A stretch of DNA of 6,501 bases from an uncultured Elusimicrobium sp. (GCA_902787065.1 CADAFA010000049.1:1-6501), one strand, 5' to 3'. Shown: positions 1 through 6,242, counted from the stretch's first letter. Translations and numbers: made by a program. Notes: a model not told the origin generated them from the sequence alone.

Positions 1-537
1 GAAGAAAATAAGGCTCTTATAACAGGGCATTTCAATTTACCAAACGGTAAGCATTCGCAAATTTATATTGATACCGATATACTATTGCAATACCCCAGTT
101 TAGCTGCAAAGCTTGGTGCAGGGGTGGCGGGTTTATTTACCAAGAAACCGGATATTGTGTTTGCCTCCTCACAGGAAAGTTTACTGCTTGCCGCGCAAGT
201 TGCCGTTGCCATGGGCGCCCGCGTTATGGGGGCAAAATTTAAGGAGGGTAAAATAGAATTAAAAGAAACCCTTAAAATACAGGAAGGGGAGAAAGTTTTA
301 ATTGTAGACAATGTTTTTATGACGGGGCGCAAAATTAATCAAACCCTTCAAATTTTGCAACGCTACCATGCTACTGTTATAGGTGTTGCGGTTTTGGTGG
401 ACCGCTCTAACGGTTTAAATCTTGCTTTTGAAAATGTGCCGCTTCGTGCACTTTTAACTTATCCGCTTGATTTATATGAGCCGGAAACTTGCCCCATGTG
501 CAAACAAAAAATGCCGTTTACAAATAAGGAGAAATAA
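1..537 (+). CDS. pyrE: Orotate phosphoribosyltransferase-like protein, Thermus-type PyrE (5' end cut by window)
   Basis: The reading frame is open from base 1, so the gene starts outside the window; about 10-20 residues are probably missing, since family members are near 180-190 residues and 178 are visible. Family marks are an N-terminal GHF-x-L-x(2)-G-x-HS-x(2)-YID block (codons 9-24), an LQYP segment, and a C-terminal CPMC motif (490-501) like the CPLC near the end of Thermus-type OPRTs. OPRTs join orotate and PRPP to make OMP in pyrimidine synthesis, in the cytosol. The PRPP-binding region is atypical: the loop usually written GPAxGG reads ASSQES (163-180), and the E/D-D-V-x-T-T-G-G-S-type motif reads VDNVFMTGRK (304-333), with Asn for the second acid and Arg-Lys for the last small residues. 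The fold assignment is strong; OPRT activity is uncertain, and a diverged paralogue is possible. The TTG at 85 is internal, because homology extends upstream of it. The stop codon abuts the next gene, so the two are probably cotranscribed. Confidence 0.8.
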   Translation, partial: EENKALITGHFNLPNGKHSQIYIDTDILLQYPSLAAKLGAGVAGLFTKKPDIVFASSQESLLLAAQVAVAMGARVMGAKFKEGKIELKETLKIQEGEKVLIVDNVFMTGRKINQTLQILQRYHATVIGVAVLVDRSNGLNLAFENVPLRALLTYPLDLYEPETCPMCKQKMPFTNKEK

Positions 538-1710
538 ATGTTAACCCTAAAATTAAAACAAAAAGAAGAGCACCGTATTAAAAATGGTCATTATTGGATA
601 TTTTCAAATGAACTTGAAAAGGTTGATACCTCTATAAGAGCAGGTAATATCGTGCGTTTTGAATCTGCGCGCGGCGAGGTTTTGGGAACAGGTTTTTTTA
701 ACCCGCACAGTTTAATTTCCGGCCGCTTGATTGTTAAGGGCGACGCGGAACTAAGCAAAAATTTTATTTTTGAGTTTTTGGATAATGCTTATTCTTACCG
801 CAAAGAGTTGGGCCTCAGGAAATTCGGGCGCATGTGTTATGGGGAGTCCGATGGTTTACCGGGCCTTATTATTGACCGCTACGGCGATTATTTGGCAATA
901 GATATACACTCCGCCGGCATGGAACTTTTAAAAGAAGATGTTTTGCAAGCCTGCAAAAAACTTTTTAAGCCGAAAGGTATTTTGTTTAAAAACGAAAGTA
1001 CTTTCCGTGCCCTTGAAGGCTTAACCCAAACACCGGAAACCATTGGCGAAATACCTGAAGAAATTGAAATTGAGGAAAATAAGGTCAAATATTTAGTTTC
1101 TTTAAAAGCAGGCCAAAAAACAGGTTTTTATTTTGACCAACGCGATAACCGCGCCCTTTTAAAACCTTATTTTAAAGACAGAATTGTCTTGGACCTTTAT
1201 TCTTACAGCGGTTCTTTCGGTATTAATGCCGCTTTAAACGGTGCTCAGGCTGTTTGGGGTTGTGACAGTTCTGCCGCCGCAGTTGAGCTTGCAAACAAAA
1301 ATGCGGCCTTAAATAAAGTTGAAAATATTTGCGAATACCGCCGTGATGATGCCGAGCGTTTGCTTTCCGCTTTCCGTGCAAATGACTTACCCACAAAGCC
1401 GAATATGATTTTGCTTGACCCGCCTGCTTTTGTTAAAAACAGGAAGGCTTTGCCGCAAGCAATAAAGTTGTATACAAAACTTAACCGTATGGCTTTTGAG
1501 GGATTAGAGCAAGGCGGTTTACTTGCAAGTTCCACCTGTTCGCACCATATTTCAAGGGAAATTTTTGTAAGTATTTTAAAAGATGCTGCCGCTGCTGCCG
1601 GCAAAAAAGTTATTTTAAAGGAACTTCGCACGCAAGCAAAAGACCACCCTGTTTTGCTTGGTTTCCCGGAAAGTTGCTATTTGCATTTTGCTTTACTTGA
1701 AGTAGTTTAA
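538..1710 (+). CDS. rlmI: RlmI-family class I SAM-dependent rRNA (cytosine-5) methyltransferase
   Basis: This 390-residue protein has the full RlmI layout and length. An N-terminal PUA-type RNA-binding domain (about 1-70) includes HRIKNGHYWIFSNEL and GEVLGTGFFNP. A middle segment carries GESDGLPGLIIDRYGD (102-117) and KAGQKTGFYFDQR (190-202). The Rossmann methyltransferase domain has motif I LDLYSYSGSFG (218-228), the SAM-ribose acid near D243, motif IV LDPPAFVK (293-300) and the STCS motif with C334 as the likely catalytic cysteine. The ending DHPVLLGFPESCYLH is typical. E. coli RlmI makes m5C1962 in 23S rRNA; the exact target here is inferred from family membership. The ATG follows directly on the upstream stop, with AAGGAG at 526-531 spaced 6 nt away, so translation is probably coupled to pyrE. 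No key residue is missing. YwbD-type relatives share this architecture, so the symbol is family level. Confidence 0.9.
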   Translation: MLTLKLKQKEEHRIKNGHYWIFSNELEKVDTSIRAGNIVRFESARGEVLGTGFFNPHSLISGRLIVKGDAELSKNFIFEFLDNAYSYRKELGLRKFGRMCYGESDGLPGLIIDRYGDYLAIDIHSAGMELLKEDVLQACKKLFKPKGILFKNESTFRALEGLTQTPETIGEIPEEIEIEENKVKYLVSLKAGQKTGFYFDQRDNRALLKPYFKDRIVLDLYSYSGSFGINAALNGAQAVWGCDSSAAAVELANKNAALNKVENICEYRRDDAERLLSAFRANDLPTKPNMILLDPPAFVKNRKALPQAIKLYTKLNRMAFEGLEQGGLLASSTCSHHISREIFVSILKDAAAAAGKKVILKELRTQAKDHPVLLGFPESCYLHFALLEVV

Positions 1711-1738
1711 GTTGACTTTATTTTACGTGTTAATATCC

Positions 1739-1757
1739 CACACATTATTTATGTGTG
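1739..1757. repeat. Inverted repeat / small hairpin downstream of rlmI
   Basis: CACACAT (1739-1745) and ATGTGTG (1751-1757) form a perfect 7-bp stem around a 5-nt loop. Allowing bulges, pairing can be extended outward for a few more bases (about 1732-1766). There is no U-run after it on either strand, so it is not a standard intrinsic terminator. It may protect the 3' end of the rlmI transcript, act as a protein-binding palindrome, or mean nothing. Confidence 0.45.
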
Positions 1758-1794
1758 CGGAATATTTACATATTAAGGTGCTTTTCCTTTTACG

Positions 1795-1858
1795 CCCTAC
1801 CCCCTTGTTTGCAATGAGTAATTTTACCCGTAAAGGGGGTAGGGTAAGTTTTTGTTTT
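1795..1858 (+). terminator. Likely intrinsic terminator after rlmI, at the convergent junction
   Basis: A perfect 12-bp GC-rich stem forms between CCCTACCCCCTT (1795-1806) and AAGGGGGTAGGG (1833-1844). After a 4-nt gap it is followed by a T-rich tail (GTTTTTGTTTTATTT, from 1848). The 26-nt loop is longer than usual. A second, shorter stem, TTACCC (1824-1829) with GGGTAA (1842-1847), competes with it and ends right beside the T-tract. The direction fits the end of the pyrE-rlmI transcript. On the other strand the sequence after the stem is not T-rich, though the hairpin lies only 12 nt past the protease stop codon and could still end or protect that mRNA. Confidence 0.6.
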
Positions 1859-2465
1859 ATTTCCTCAATTCTTTTAGCCAGGCATTTATTTCTTTTTCAA
1901 GTTTTTGGCGGTTTGATTTTTCCTGTTTCTTGCGCTCTTGTTCTTCTTCGTCTTCTTCGGTTTTGGCGGGGGCTGCCAAACTGCGCGGATCGGCAGGAAT
2001 TGCAACTAAACTAATCTCATAAATTTCCGCTAAAGTCAGCAAACTTGGGTTGCTTGCCACTTCATAATGAAAGCGCCCTGCAATGCTGATACCTTTTGCA
2101 TGGCCCTCTTTATAAAGTTGGCGCGCATGGGCAATTGTCGGGTGGTTTGAGGCTGAAAATAAGGCCTTAAAATATAAGCCCTTTTCGTCCTCAAAAATCT
2201 CGGTTACAGAGCCTGCCAAATGGTCAAGTTGGTTTACATGGTCAATCAACAAGACAGGATTCTTTTTAAATTCCGTTAACTCATAAACAAAGTTTCTTTT
2301 TGATTTTAATACGGTGGGAATATCGCCGTATCTGTCCGCTAAATTTTTTGTATTGGCATAACCTTCAATGTAAACAAGACCGTTTTCCTGCTTAACGCTT
2401 GCTTCTTGCAAAGGTAAAATTTTTAATGCCGGTGCTTTTAAAGTTCCGCAAATTTTGTGTTTCAT
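1857..2465 (-). CDS. HK97-family prohead (capsid maturation) protease
   Basis: This 202-residue protein matches the caudovirus prohead serine protease family (peptidase family S78/U35, about 180-225 residues). In phages it cleaves the scaffold part of the major capsid protein during head maturation. The core shows YIEGYA (32-37), a hydrophobic strand ending in IDH with H76 as the candidate catalytic His, then AGSVTEIFEDEKGLYFKA (84-101). The KGISIAG segment carries S127 as the likely nucleophile, and EISLVAIPADP (150-160) matches the family's E-x-S-x-V-x-x-P-A block. Residues 168-202 form a highly charged Glu/Lys/Arg tail, probably helical. The ATG overlaps the portal stop (ATGA) and has AGGAG at 2472-2476, 6 nt upstream. 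Key residues are intact, so it could be active, but no capsid substrate gene is nearby. Residue roles are assigned by motif position, not alignment. Confidence 0.85.
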   Translation of the reverse strand: MKHKICGTLKAPALKILPLQEASVKQENGLVYIEGYANTKNLADRYGDIPTVLKSKRNFVYELTEFKKNPVLLIDHVNQLDHLAGSVTEIFEDEKGLYFKALFSASNHPTIAHARQLYKEGHAKGISIAGRFHYEVASNPSLLTLAEIYEISLVAIPADPRSLAAPAKTEEDEEEQERKKQEKSNRQKLEKEINAWLKELRK

Positions 2466-3646
2466 TTTTTGCTCCTATTATTCTTTTTTATACTAAAAGG
2501 CAAACCAAGTGCCTGTGCAATTTCAGAGGGTGAATAGCCCATTTCATAATAAATTTTTGCTGTTTGGGCGCGTTCTAATTCTTCCTCTTTTAAACAGGCA
2601 ACTTGGGAAATATCTTTATCAAAATACATTGTTTGTGTTTTGTCAAAATGCGGAAGTAAAAATTCCGTAAGTGTTTCAAGCATTAAACTTTGTTTTGGTA
2701 AAATGCAAAGTTGCCAGAAAATGCGCTGCTGTTCTTTGGTGTTAAACTGCTGCGCCTGTTCAAAAAGCCCGACTAAAGCCGGCGGAACATGGAAAATGGA
2801 GAGTATAGTTTCGCGGCTCATTTTCATCGCTTCAATAAAGTCCATATCCTTTTGGCTTAAGGTGATATTTTGCCATTTTAAACCGCCTTCAAGTAAAGCA
2901 ACTTTATGCGCTTTTTTTGCACCCTGATATTTCTCATTCCAACTGTTAATTATGCGCGAGCGCGTTGCCGGGTCAAGTTTTCCGTCAGTATATAAAAGGC
3001 CGGAAAGTGCGCCTGCATGTTCAAAAAATGCACGGTTATAAGTTTCTGCCTTTTCAAGTGTATCTAAACTTGCACGCGCCGCGGCTATCGGGGAAAGGCC
3101 GTAAAAAAAGTCAAACGGATTAAAATATTTAAAGTGTATAACATCACTGGCTTTATAATAGGCCGTTTGTGAGCCTGCGCGGTATTTGTAACCTTCCACA
3201 GGTTCCGAAGATTTTTTGCCCGGTATAATTTCCACAAGTTGTGAAAGGAGAGGGAACATTTCCGTAGGCGTACCGTCGGGCAGTTGCGAATCTTTTAAAA
3301 TATAGGCATTCCCTGTCAGTTCCAAACTTGCGATAATCCATTGGCGCAAAGTGCGGCCGCTCATAAATTTATTTGGGCGGTACATAAGGTCAAGTGCCGG
3401 GTGGCTTTGTATAATTTCGCCTTGCTTATTTTTTAATACAAAGTCTGCGGAGGAAACAGTTTCCGCAATCGCATTTACGCAGGCATAAACCCAGGCTTTT
3501 GAGCCATAACTATCCACGTATGGGCTGTAATTATGGCTTGAGGGGTTCGGCAAACTCTGCCCTTGTATCAAGTTCGGTGCAAATTGCATAATTGCGGGGG
3601 CAGTTTTTGTTTTGATATTTTTTAGTATTTTTTGAAGTATATTCAT
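2462..3646 (-). CDS. HK97-family phage portal protein
   Basis: This 394-residue protein is the usual length for HK97-type portals, which form the dodecameric ring at the capsid vertex through which DNA is packaged and ejected. Marks in order are a lysine-rich amphipathic start (MNILQKILKNIK), WVYACVNAIAETVSS (52-66), HPALDLMYRPN, ELTGNAYIL, DVIHFKYFNPFDFFYGLSPI, GALSGLLYTDGKL, ALLEGGLKW followed by SQKDMDFIEAMKMSRE, and IFHVPPALVGL. These are characteristic of the family. The C-terminal part is full length and ends in a basic tail. The start is bounded by an in-frame TAA immediately before the ATG. No Shine-Dalgarno sequence is visible upstream of that ATG, so expression may be weak. The gene overlaps the protease by 4 nt. 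No terminase precedes it; a - strand terminator hairpin lies about 65-95 nt upstream instead. Confidence 0.9.
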   Translation of the reverse strand: MNILQKILKNIKTKTAPAIMQFAPNLIQGQSLPNPSSHNYSPYVDSYGSKAWVYACVNAIAETVSSADFVLKNKQGEIIQSHPALDLMYRPNKFMSGRTLRQWIIASLELTGNAYILKDSQLPDGTPTEMFPLLSQLVEIIPGKKSSEPVEGYKYRAGSQTAYYKASDVIHFKYFNPFDFFYGLSPIAAARASLDTLEKAETYNRAFFEHAGALSGLLYTDGKLDPATRSRIINSWNEKYQGAKKAHKVALLEGGLKWQNITLSQKDMDFIEAMKMSRETILSIFHVPPALVGLFEQAQQFNTKEQQRIFWQLCILPKQSLMLETLTEFLLPHFDKTQTMYFDKDISQVACLKEEELERAQTAKIYYEMGYSPSEIAQALGLPFSIKKNNRSKK

Positions 3647-3702
3647 TTATTTTTGGCTTTTTACGGCGGGCAACTTTGCAGAGTGTTGTAGAAAAACATT
3701 GT

Positions 3703-3739
3703 AAAAAAACGAGTGCCAACCTAGTTTTAGGCGGCACTC
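3703..3739 (-). terminator. Intrinsic terminator on the - strand, upstream of the portal gene
   Basis: Read on the - strand, GAGTGCC (3739-3733) pairs with GGCACTC (3717-3711). An inner CCTA/TAGG stem (3731-3728 with 3723-3720) closes a 4-nt loop, with a small internal bulge between the two stems. Seven T residues follow (3709-3703). This is a textbook terminator shape for leftward transcription. No - strand gene lies between it and the rightward hpf promoter, so it either ends a short leader or antisense transcript or is left over from a lost gene. Confidence 0.7.
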
Positions 3740-3792
3740 CCAAAATGATGTTAGCAAATTTTTAGATTTTATGCAAAGGAATCAAAATACTA

Positions 3793-3821
3793 TTGACGAC
3801 TTTAATATAAAATGCTTTAAT
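3793..3821 (+). promoter_or_regulatory. Sigma-70-type promoter for the hpf-hprK-rapZ-EIIA operon
   Basis: A -35 box TTGACG (3793-3798) is separated by 17 nt from a -10 box TTTAAT (3816-3821). The TGC just before the -10 (3813-3815) gives an extended -10 element. The boxes match 5 of 6 consensus bases each. Transcription would start near 3828, giving a leader of about 24 nt that contains a strong ribosome binding site. I saw no sigma-54 (GG-N10-GC) element here. Confidence 0.7.
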
Positions 3822-3838
3822 TAAATATATAAAGTTAC

Positions 3839-3844
3839 AGGAGG
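3839..3844 (+). promoter_or_regulatory. Strong ribosome binding site of hpf
   Basis: AGGAGG, continuing as AGGAGGAG, lies 7 nt before the hpf ATG. It is the best Shine-Dalgarno match in the window and fixes the start at 3852. It suggests high expression of hpf relative to its neighbours. Confidence 0.85.
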
Positions 3845-3851
3845 AGTAACT

Positions 3852-4397
3852 ATGAAACTCAAAATCACAGCAAAAAACATTAAATTAACTGAAGCAATCA
3901 AAACTTACAGCCAAACAAAAATCAATAAATTTGAAAAATTTTTTGACGATGGCGCTTGGGTAGAACTTGTTATCAGCGTAGACAAAAAAATCAATCAAAA
4001 AGCAGAAATGACTTTGCACGCCGCTAAAAAGAAATTTACCGCCAGAGCCATTGAAGAAAATCTTTATAAAGCAATTGACGCTGCAATTTTAAAAATTGAA
4101 GCACAAATCAGAAAGGCAAAAGGTAAAACCCAATCAAAACGTACTTCAAATACTGCACCTAGGGAAGATTTATCCGCCTATTACAGTGCTATGCTTAACC
4201 CGCAAAATGAAGTTAGATTTTCAGTCATAAAACAAGTTGAAGTTAGCCCCATGAGTGCGGAAGATGCCGCCCTTGAAATGGAAAAGCTCGGCTACACCTT
4301 CTGGATGTTTTTAGACGAAGATACTAAACAAATTAATTTAATCTTCAAACGTTTAGACGGTTCTTACGGTTTAATTCAACCTATCAAAGCAAAATAA
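3852..4397 (+). CDS. hpf: Long-form ribosome hibernation promoting factor (HPF)
   Basis: This 181-residue protein has both domains of long HPF. The N-terminal S30AE domain (about 1-95) starts KLKITAKNIKLTEAIKTY and contains the AEMTLHAAKKKFTARA strand region; it binds the 30S decoding site. A hydrophilic linker follows (about 96-118). The C-terminal dimerisation domain (about 119-178) holds VSPMSAEDAALEMEKLGY and FKRLDGSYGLIQP, matching the family's KPMS-x-EEA and RRxDGxYGLIxP blocks. Long HPF joins two 70S ribosomes into inactive 100S dimers in slow growth or stationary phase. It is the first gene of the operon behind the promoter at 3793-3821, with a strong ribosome binding site. hprK begins 23 nt after its stop, so HPF is made from the same mRNA as the PTS regulatory genes. 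Confidence 0.95.
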   Translation: MKLKITAKNIKLTEAIKTYSQTKINKFEKFFDDGAWVELVISVDKKINQKAEMTLHAAKKKFTARAIEENLYKAIDAAILKIEAQIRKAKGKTQSKRTSNTAPREDLSAYYSAMLNPQNEVRFSVIKQVEVSPMSAEDAALEMEKLGYTFWMFLDEDTKQINLIFKRLDGSYGLIQPIKAK

Positions 4398-4420
4398 ACT
4401 AAGTAAAATAAGGAATTTTT

Positions 4421-5383
4421 ATGGCCGAGTTTGAACGCACTATCACAGTTGCCCAATTACTTGAAGATCAAAGCAAGGAATTAGACCTTGAGCTCTTACT
4501 CGGCCAAAAATATACTAAACGCGAAATTTCAAAAGCAAGTGTTAACCGCCCCGGCCTTGCTATGGACGGGCATCTTGAGAATTTCCGCGGTGAATTAATT
4601 CAAATAATCGGGCGCGGGGAATATGCCTTTTGTGCAAAACTCCCGTACAACAAGTTAAAAGCAAATTTCAAAAAAATGCTCAGGGCAGATAAAGTACCTT
4701 GTGTTATTGTCACAGCAGGTATGAAGGTTTTGCCGGCTATTAAACAGGCCTGCCTTGATGAAAAAGTTCCTCTTTTAACTACCAGCATGGATACGGCGAT
4801 ATTTATTTCCGAACTTATTGCTTACTTAGATGAAATGACTTCGCCCCGTACCCATATACATGGTGTGCTTGTTAAAGTTTCCGGGCTTGGGGTATTGATT
4901 CGCGGGGATGCCGGTATAGGTAAAAGCGAGTGCGCCCTTGAGCTTATAAAACGCGGGCATATCTTGGTTGCGGACGATGTCGTCGAAGTTCAAAAGATGC
5001 GCGGCGGGCATTTGGTGGGTTCTTGCCCTCCGATGCTCCAGCATTATATGGAAGTACGCGGCCTTGGCATTATTGATGTGGAACTTTTATTTGGGGTAGC
5101 TTCCACAACAGAATCCTCCCCCATAGAAATGGAAATTAATTTAATTGCTCCTACGGGGGAAATAGACCGCCTTGGCATAGAACAGCAAAAAACAACAATT
5201 TTGGGTGTTGAAATTAATTCTCTTACCATTCCTGTAACTCCGGGTAGGAACTTGGCTGTTTTAATTGAAGTCGCAGCTTTAAACCAAAGGTTGAAATCCC
5301 AAGGGGTAAGCTCCGCAAAAGAGTTTAGTAAAAAACTTCTTAAACAAATGAAAGACGGTAAAGGTGAAAAGAATGGAAAATAA
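4421..5383 (+). CDS. hprK: HPr kinase/phosphorylase
   Basis: This 320-residue protein is the usual HprK length (310-330). HprK phosphorylates HPr on its regulatory serine using ATP or pyrophosphate and removes it by phosphorolysis; it is a cytosolic hexamer. The N-terminal domain (about 1-135) includes PCVIVTAG and VPLLTTSMDTA. The catalytic domain begins with THIHGVLV (H147 as the likely catalytic His). It then has Walker A GDAGIGKS (162-169), the LVADD acidic pair (D185-D186), the HprK signature EVRGLGIIDVELLFG (211-225) and the C-terminal PVTPGRNLAVLIEVAALNQRLK block (271-292). The Walker A has Ala where GDSGIGKS is common; the essential Gly-Lys-Ser is kept. AAGGA at 4410-4414 lies 6 nt before the ATG. 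The 3' end overlaps rapZ. No HPr gene is in the window; it may lie further downstream. Confidence 0.96.
   Translation: MAEFERTITVAQLLEDQSKELDLELLLGQKYTKREISKASVNRPGLAMDGHLENFRGELIQIIGRGEYAFCAKLPYNKLKANFKKMLRADKVPCVIVTAGMKVLPAIKQACLDEKVPLLTTSMDTAIFISELIAYLDEMTSPRTHIHGVLVKVSGLGVLIRGDAGIGKSECALELIKRGHILVADDVVEVQKMRGGHLVGSCPPMLQHYMEVRGLGIIDVELLFGVASTTESSPIEMEINLIAPTGEIDRLGIEQQKTTILGVEINSLTIPVTPGRNLAVLIEVAALNQRLKSQGVSSAKEFSKKLLKQMKDGKGEKNGK
5361..5366 (+). promoter_or_regulatory. Ribosome binding site that favours the ATG start of rapZ
   Basis: AAGGTG inside the hprK coding region lies 6 nt before the ATG at 5373. The GTG at the end of this site (5364) is an alternative in-frame start, but the sequence before it has no good Shine-Dalgarno match. 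The ATG is therefore preferred, shortening the protein by three residues. Confidence 0.6.
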
Positions 5384-6242
5384 AAAGTTTTTTATTATTA
5401 CCGGCCTTTCCGGTGCAGGCAGAACTCAAGCTTTAAAAATTTTAGGCGATTTTGGTTTCTATTGCGTTGATAATTTGCCCTTTGCTTTGCTCAAAGATTT
5501 TATTAAATATGTAAATGCCAACCCGAATTTAACTAAAATTGCCCTGGGTATTGATATTAGGGAAGGCAATAATTTGCACAGTTTGCCTGACGCCTTGGAT
5601 AAAATAAAAGCAAAAGGTTTTGATACTAAACTGATTTTTTTAGAGGCCTCAACTTCTGTTTTGCTTAGACGGTTTTCTGAAACAAAACACCGCCATCCTC
5701 TTGAAGAAGAATTGGCAACCGCAATAAAAAAAGAGAAACTTTTTATACAACCCTTAAGAATTGCCGCAGATGAAATTATAAATACTTCCTCCACAACGTT
5801 AGGTGAACTTAAAGAAGAAATCGGTAAATTTCTAAAAGTTAAGAAGTCCCAGGAAATGTTAATTTCAGTTATCTCTTTCGGTTACAAAAACGGTATACCT
5901 TTGGAGTCTGATTTGGTAATGGATGTTCGTTTCCTAAAAAACCCGTATTATGTTCCTGCTCTTAGGGAAAAAAACGGCCTTGATAAAGAAGTTCAAAATT
6001 ATATTTTAAAATCACCTTATACAAAAACTTTTATTAAAAAATTTACCGATATGATTATCTATTTATTGCCCAAATACATTAAAGAAGGTAAATCTTATTT
6101 AAATATTTCCGTTGGTTGCAGTGGCGGGAAACACCGAAGTGTTTTTATGGCCCATCACCTCGCTTTGGCTTTGCAAAAACGCGGTTTTGACTGTAGTGAA
6201 ACACATCGGGATATTGATATTGTAAAGAAGGAAGTATGGTAA
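5373..6242 (+). CDS. rapZ: RapZ-family nucleotide-binding protein (formerly YvcJ/YhbJ)
   Basis: From the preferred ATG the protein has 289 residues, normal for RapZ (about 280-300); a GTG at 5364 would add three. The N-terminal P-loop domain has GLSGAGRT (11-18) followed by FGFYCVDNLP (27-36), the LIFLEAS Walker B-like strand (87-93) and RRFSETKHRHPL (99-110). The C-terminal domain shows ISFGYKNGIPLESDLVMDVRFLKNP and GCSGGKHRSV (248-257), which match the family's SFGFKxGIP, DVRFLPNP and GCTGGKHRSV blocks. In E. coli RapZ is an RNA adapter that presents the sRNA GlmZ to RNase E and senses glucosamine-6-phosphate; in Bacillus the homologue YvcJ is a GTPase/ATPase of unclear role. The role here is not determined by sequence. 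The Walker A lysine is Arg. The gene overlaps hprK by 11 nt and the EIIA gene by 7 nt, indicating translational coupling. Confidence 0.95.
   Translation: MENKKFFIITGLSGAGRTQALKILGDFGFYCVDNLPFALLKDFIKYVNANPNLTKIALGIDIREGNNLHSLPDALDKIKAKGFDTKLIFLEASTSVLLRRFSETKHRHPLEEELATAIKKEKLFIQPLRIAADEIINTSSTTLGELKEEIGKFLKVKKSQEMLISVISFGYKNGIPLESDLVMDVRFLKNPYYVPALREKNGLDKEVQNYILKSPYTKTFIKKFTDMIIYLLPKYIKEGKSYLNISVGCSGGKHRSVFMAHHLALALQKRGFDCSETHRDIDIVKKEVW

Larger units (their letters stand above)
1857..3646 (-). mobile_element. Phage-derived two-gene module (HK97 portal + prohead protease), probable prophage remnant
   Basis: Two - strand genes in the standard HK97 order (portal then protease, 4-nt overlap) sit between host rlmI and hpf, both read on the + strand. 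Terminase (normally just upstream of portal) and major capsid (normally just downstream of protease) are absent. The portal is preceded by a terminator hairpin and the hpf promoter, and the protease is followed by the rlmI terminator. Neither gene has a frameshift or stop. I found no integrase and no convincing direct repeat at the two borders. The module may be a decayed prophage or a retained, repurposed pair; the boundaries given are simply those of the two genes. Confidence 0.7.

Noticed and set aside
85..537. Full-length pyrE-like gene starting at TTG 85
   Set aside because: Conserved OPRT sequence (GHF, HS, YID) continues in frame upstream to base 1, so the TTG is an internal leucine codon.
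1712..2014. 100-codon open frame on the + strand with a TTG start
   Set aside because: It lies mostly antisense to the prohead protease, crosses the terminator hairpin, has no ribosome binding site and resembles no family.
3711..3739. The hairpin as a + strand terminator or hpf riboswitch
   Set aside because: On the + strand the A-run precedes it and no T-run follows. It lies about 90 nt upstream of the predicted hpf transcription start, so it is not in the hpf leader.
3531..3743. 70-codon - strand open frame with a TTG start upstream of and overlapping the portal
   Set aside because: It is out of frame with the portal, reads through the terminator hairpin and shows no terminase or other family motif.
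1711..3790. Attachment-site direct repeats flanking the phage genes
   Set aside because: Comparing the two borders by eye gave only short shared strings such as TTTTACG, no longer than expected by chance in AT-rich DNA. No tRNA gene is present.
4600..5229. Several - strand open frames opposite hprK
   Set aside because: They lack ribosome binding sites and recognisable motifs and are explained as shadows of the well-supported hprK gene.
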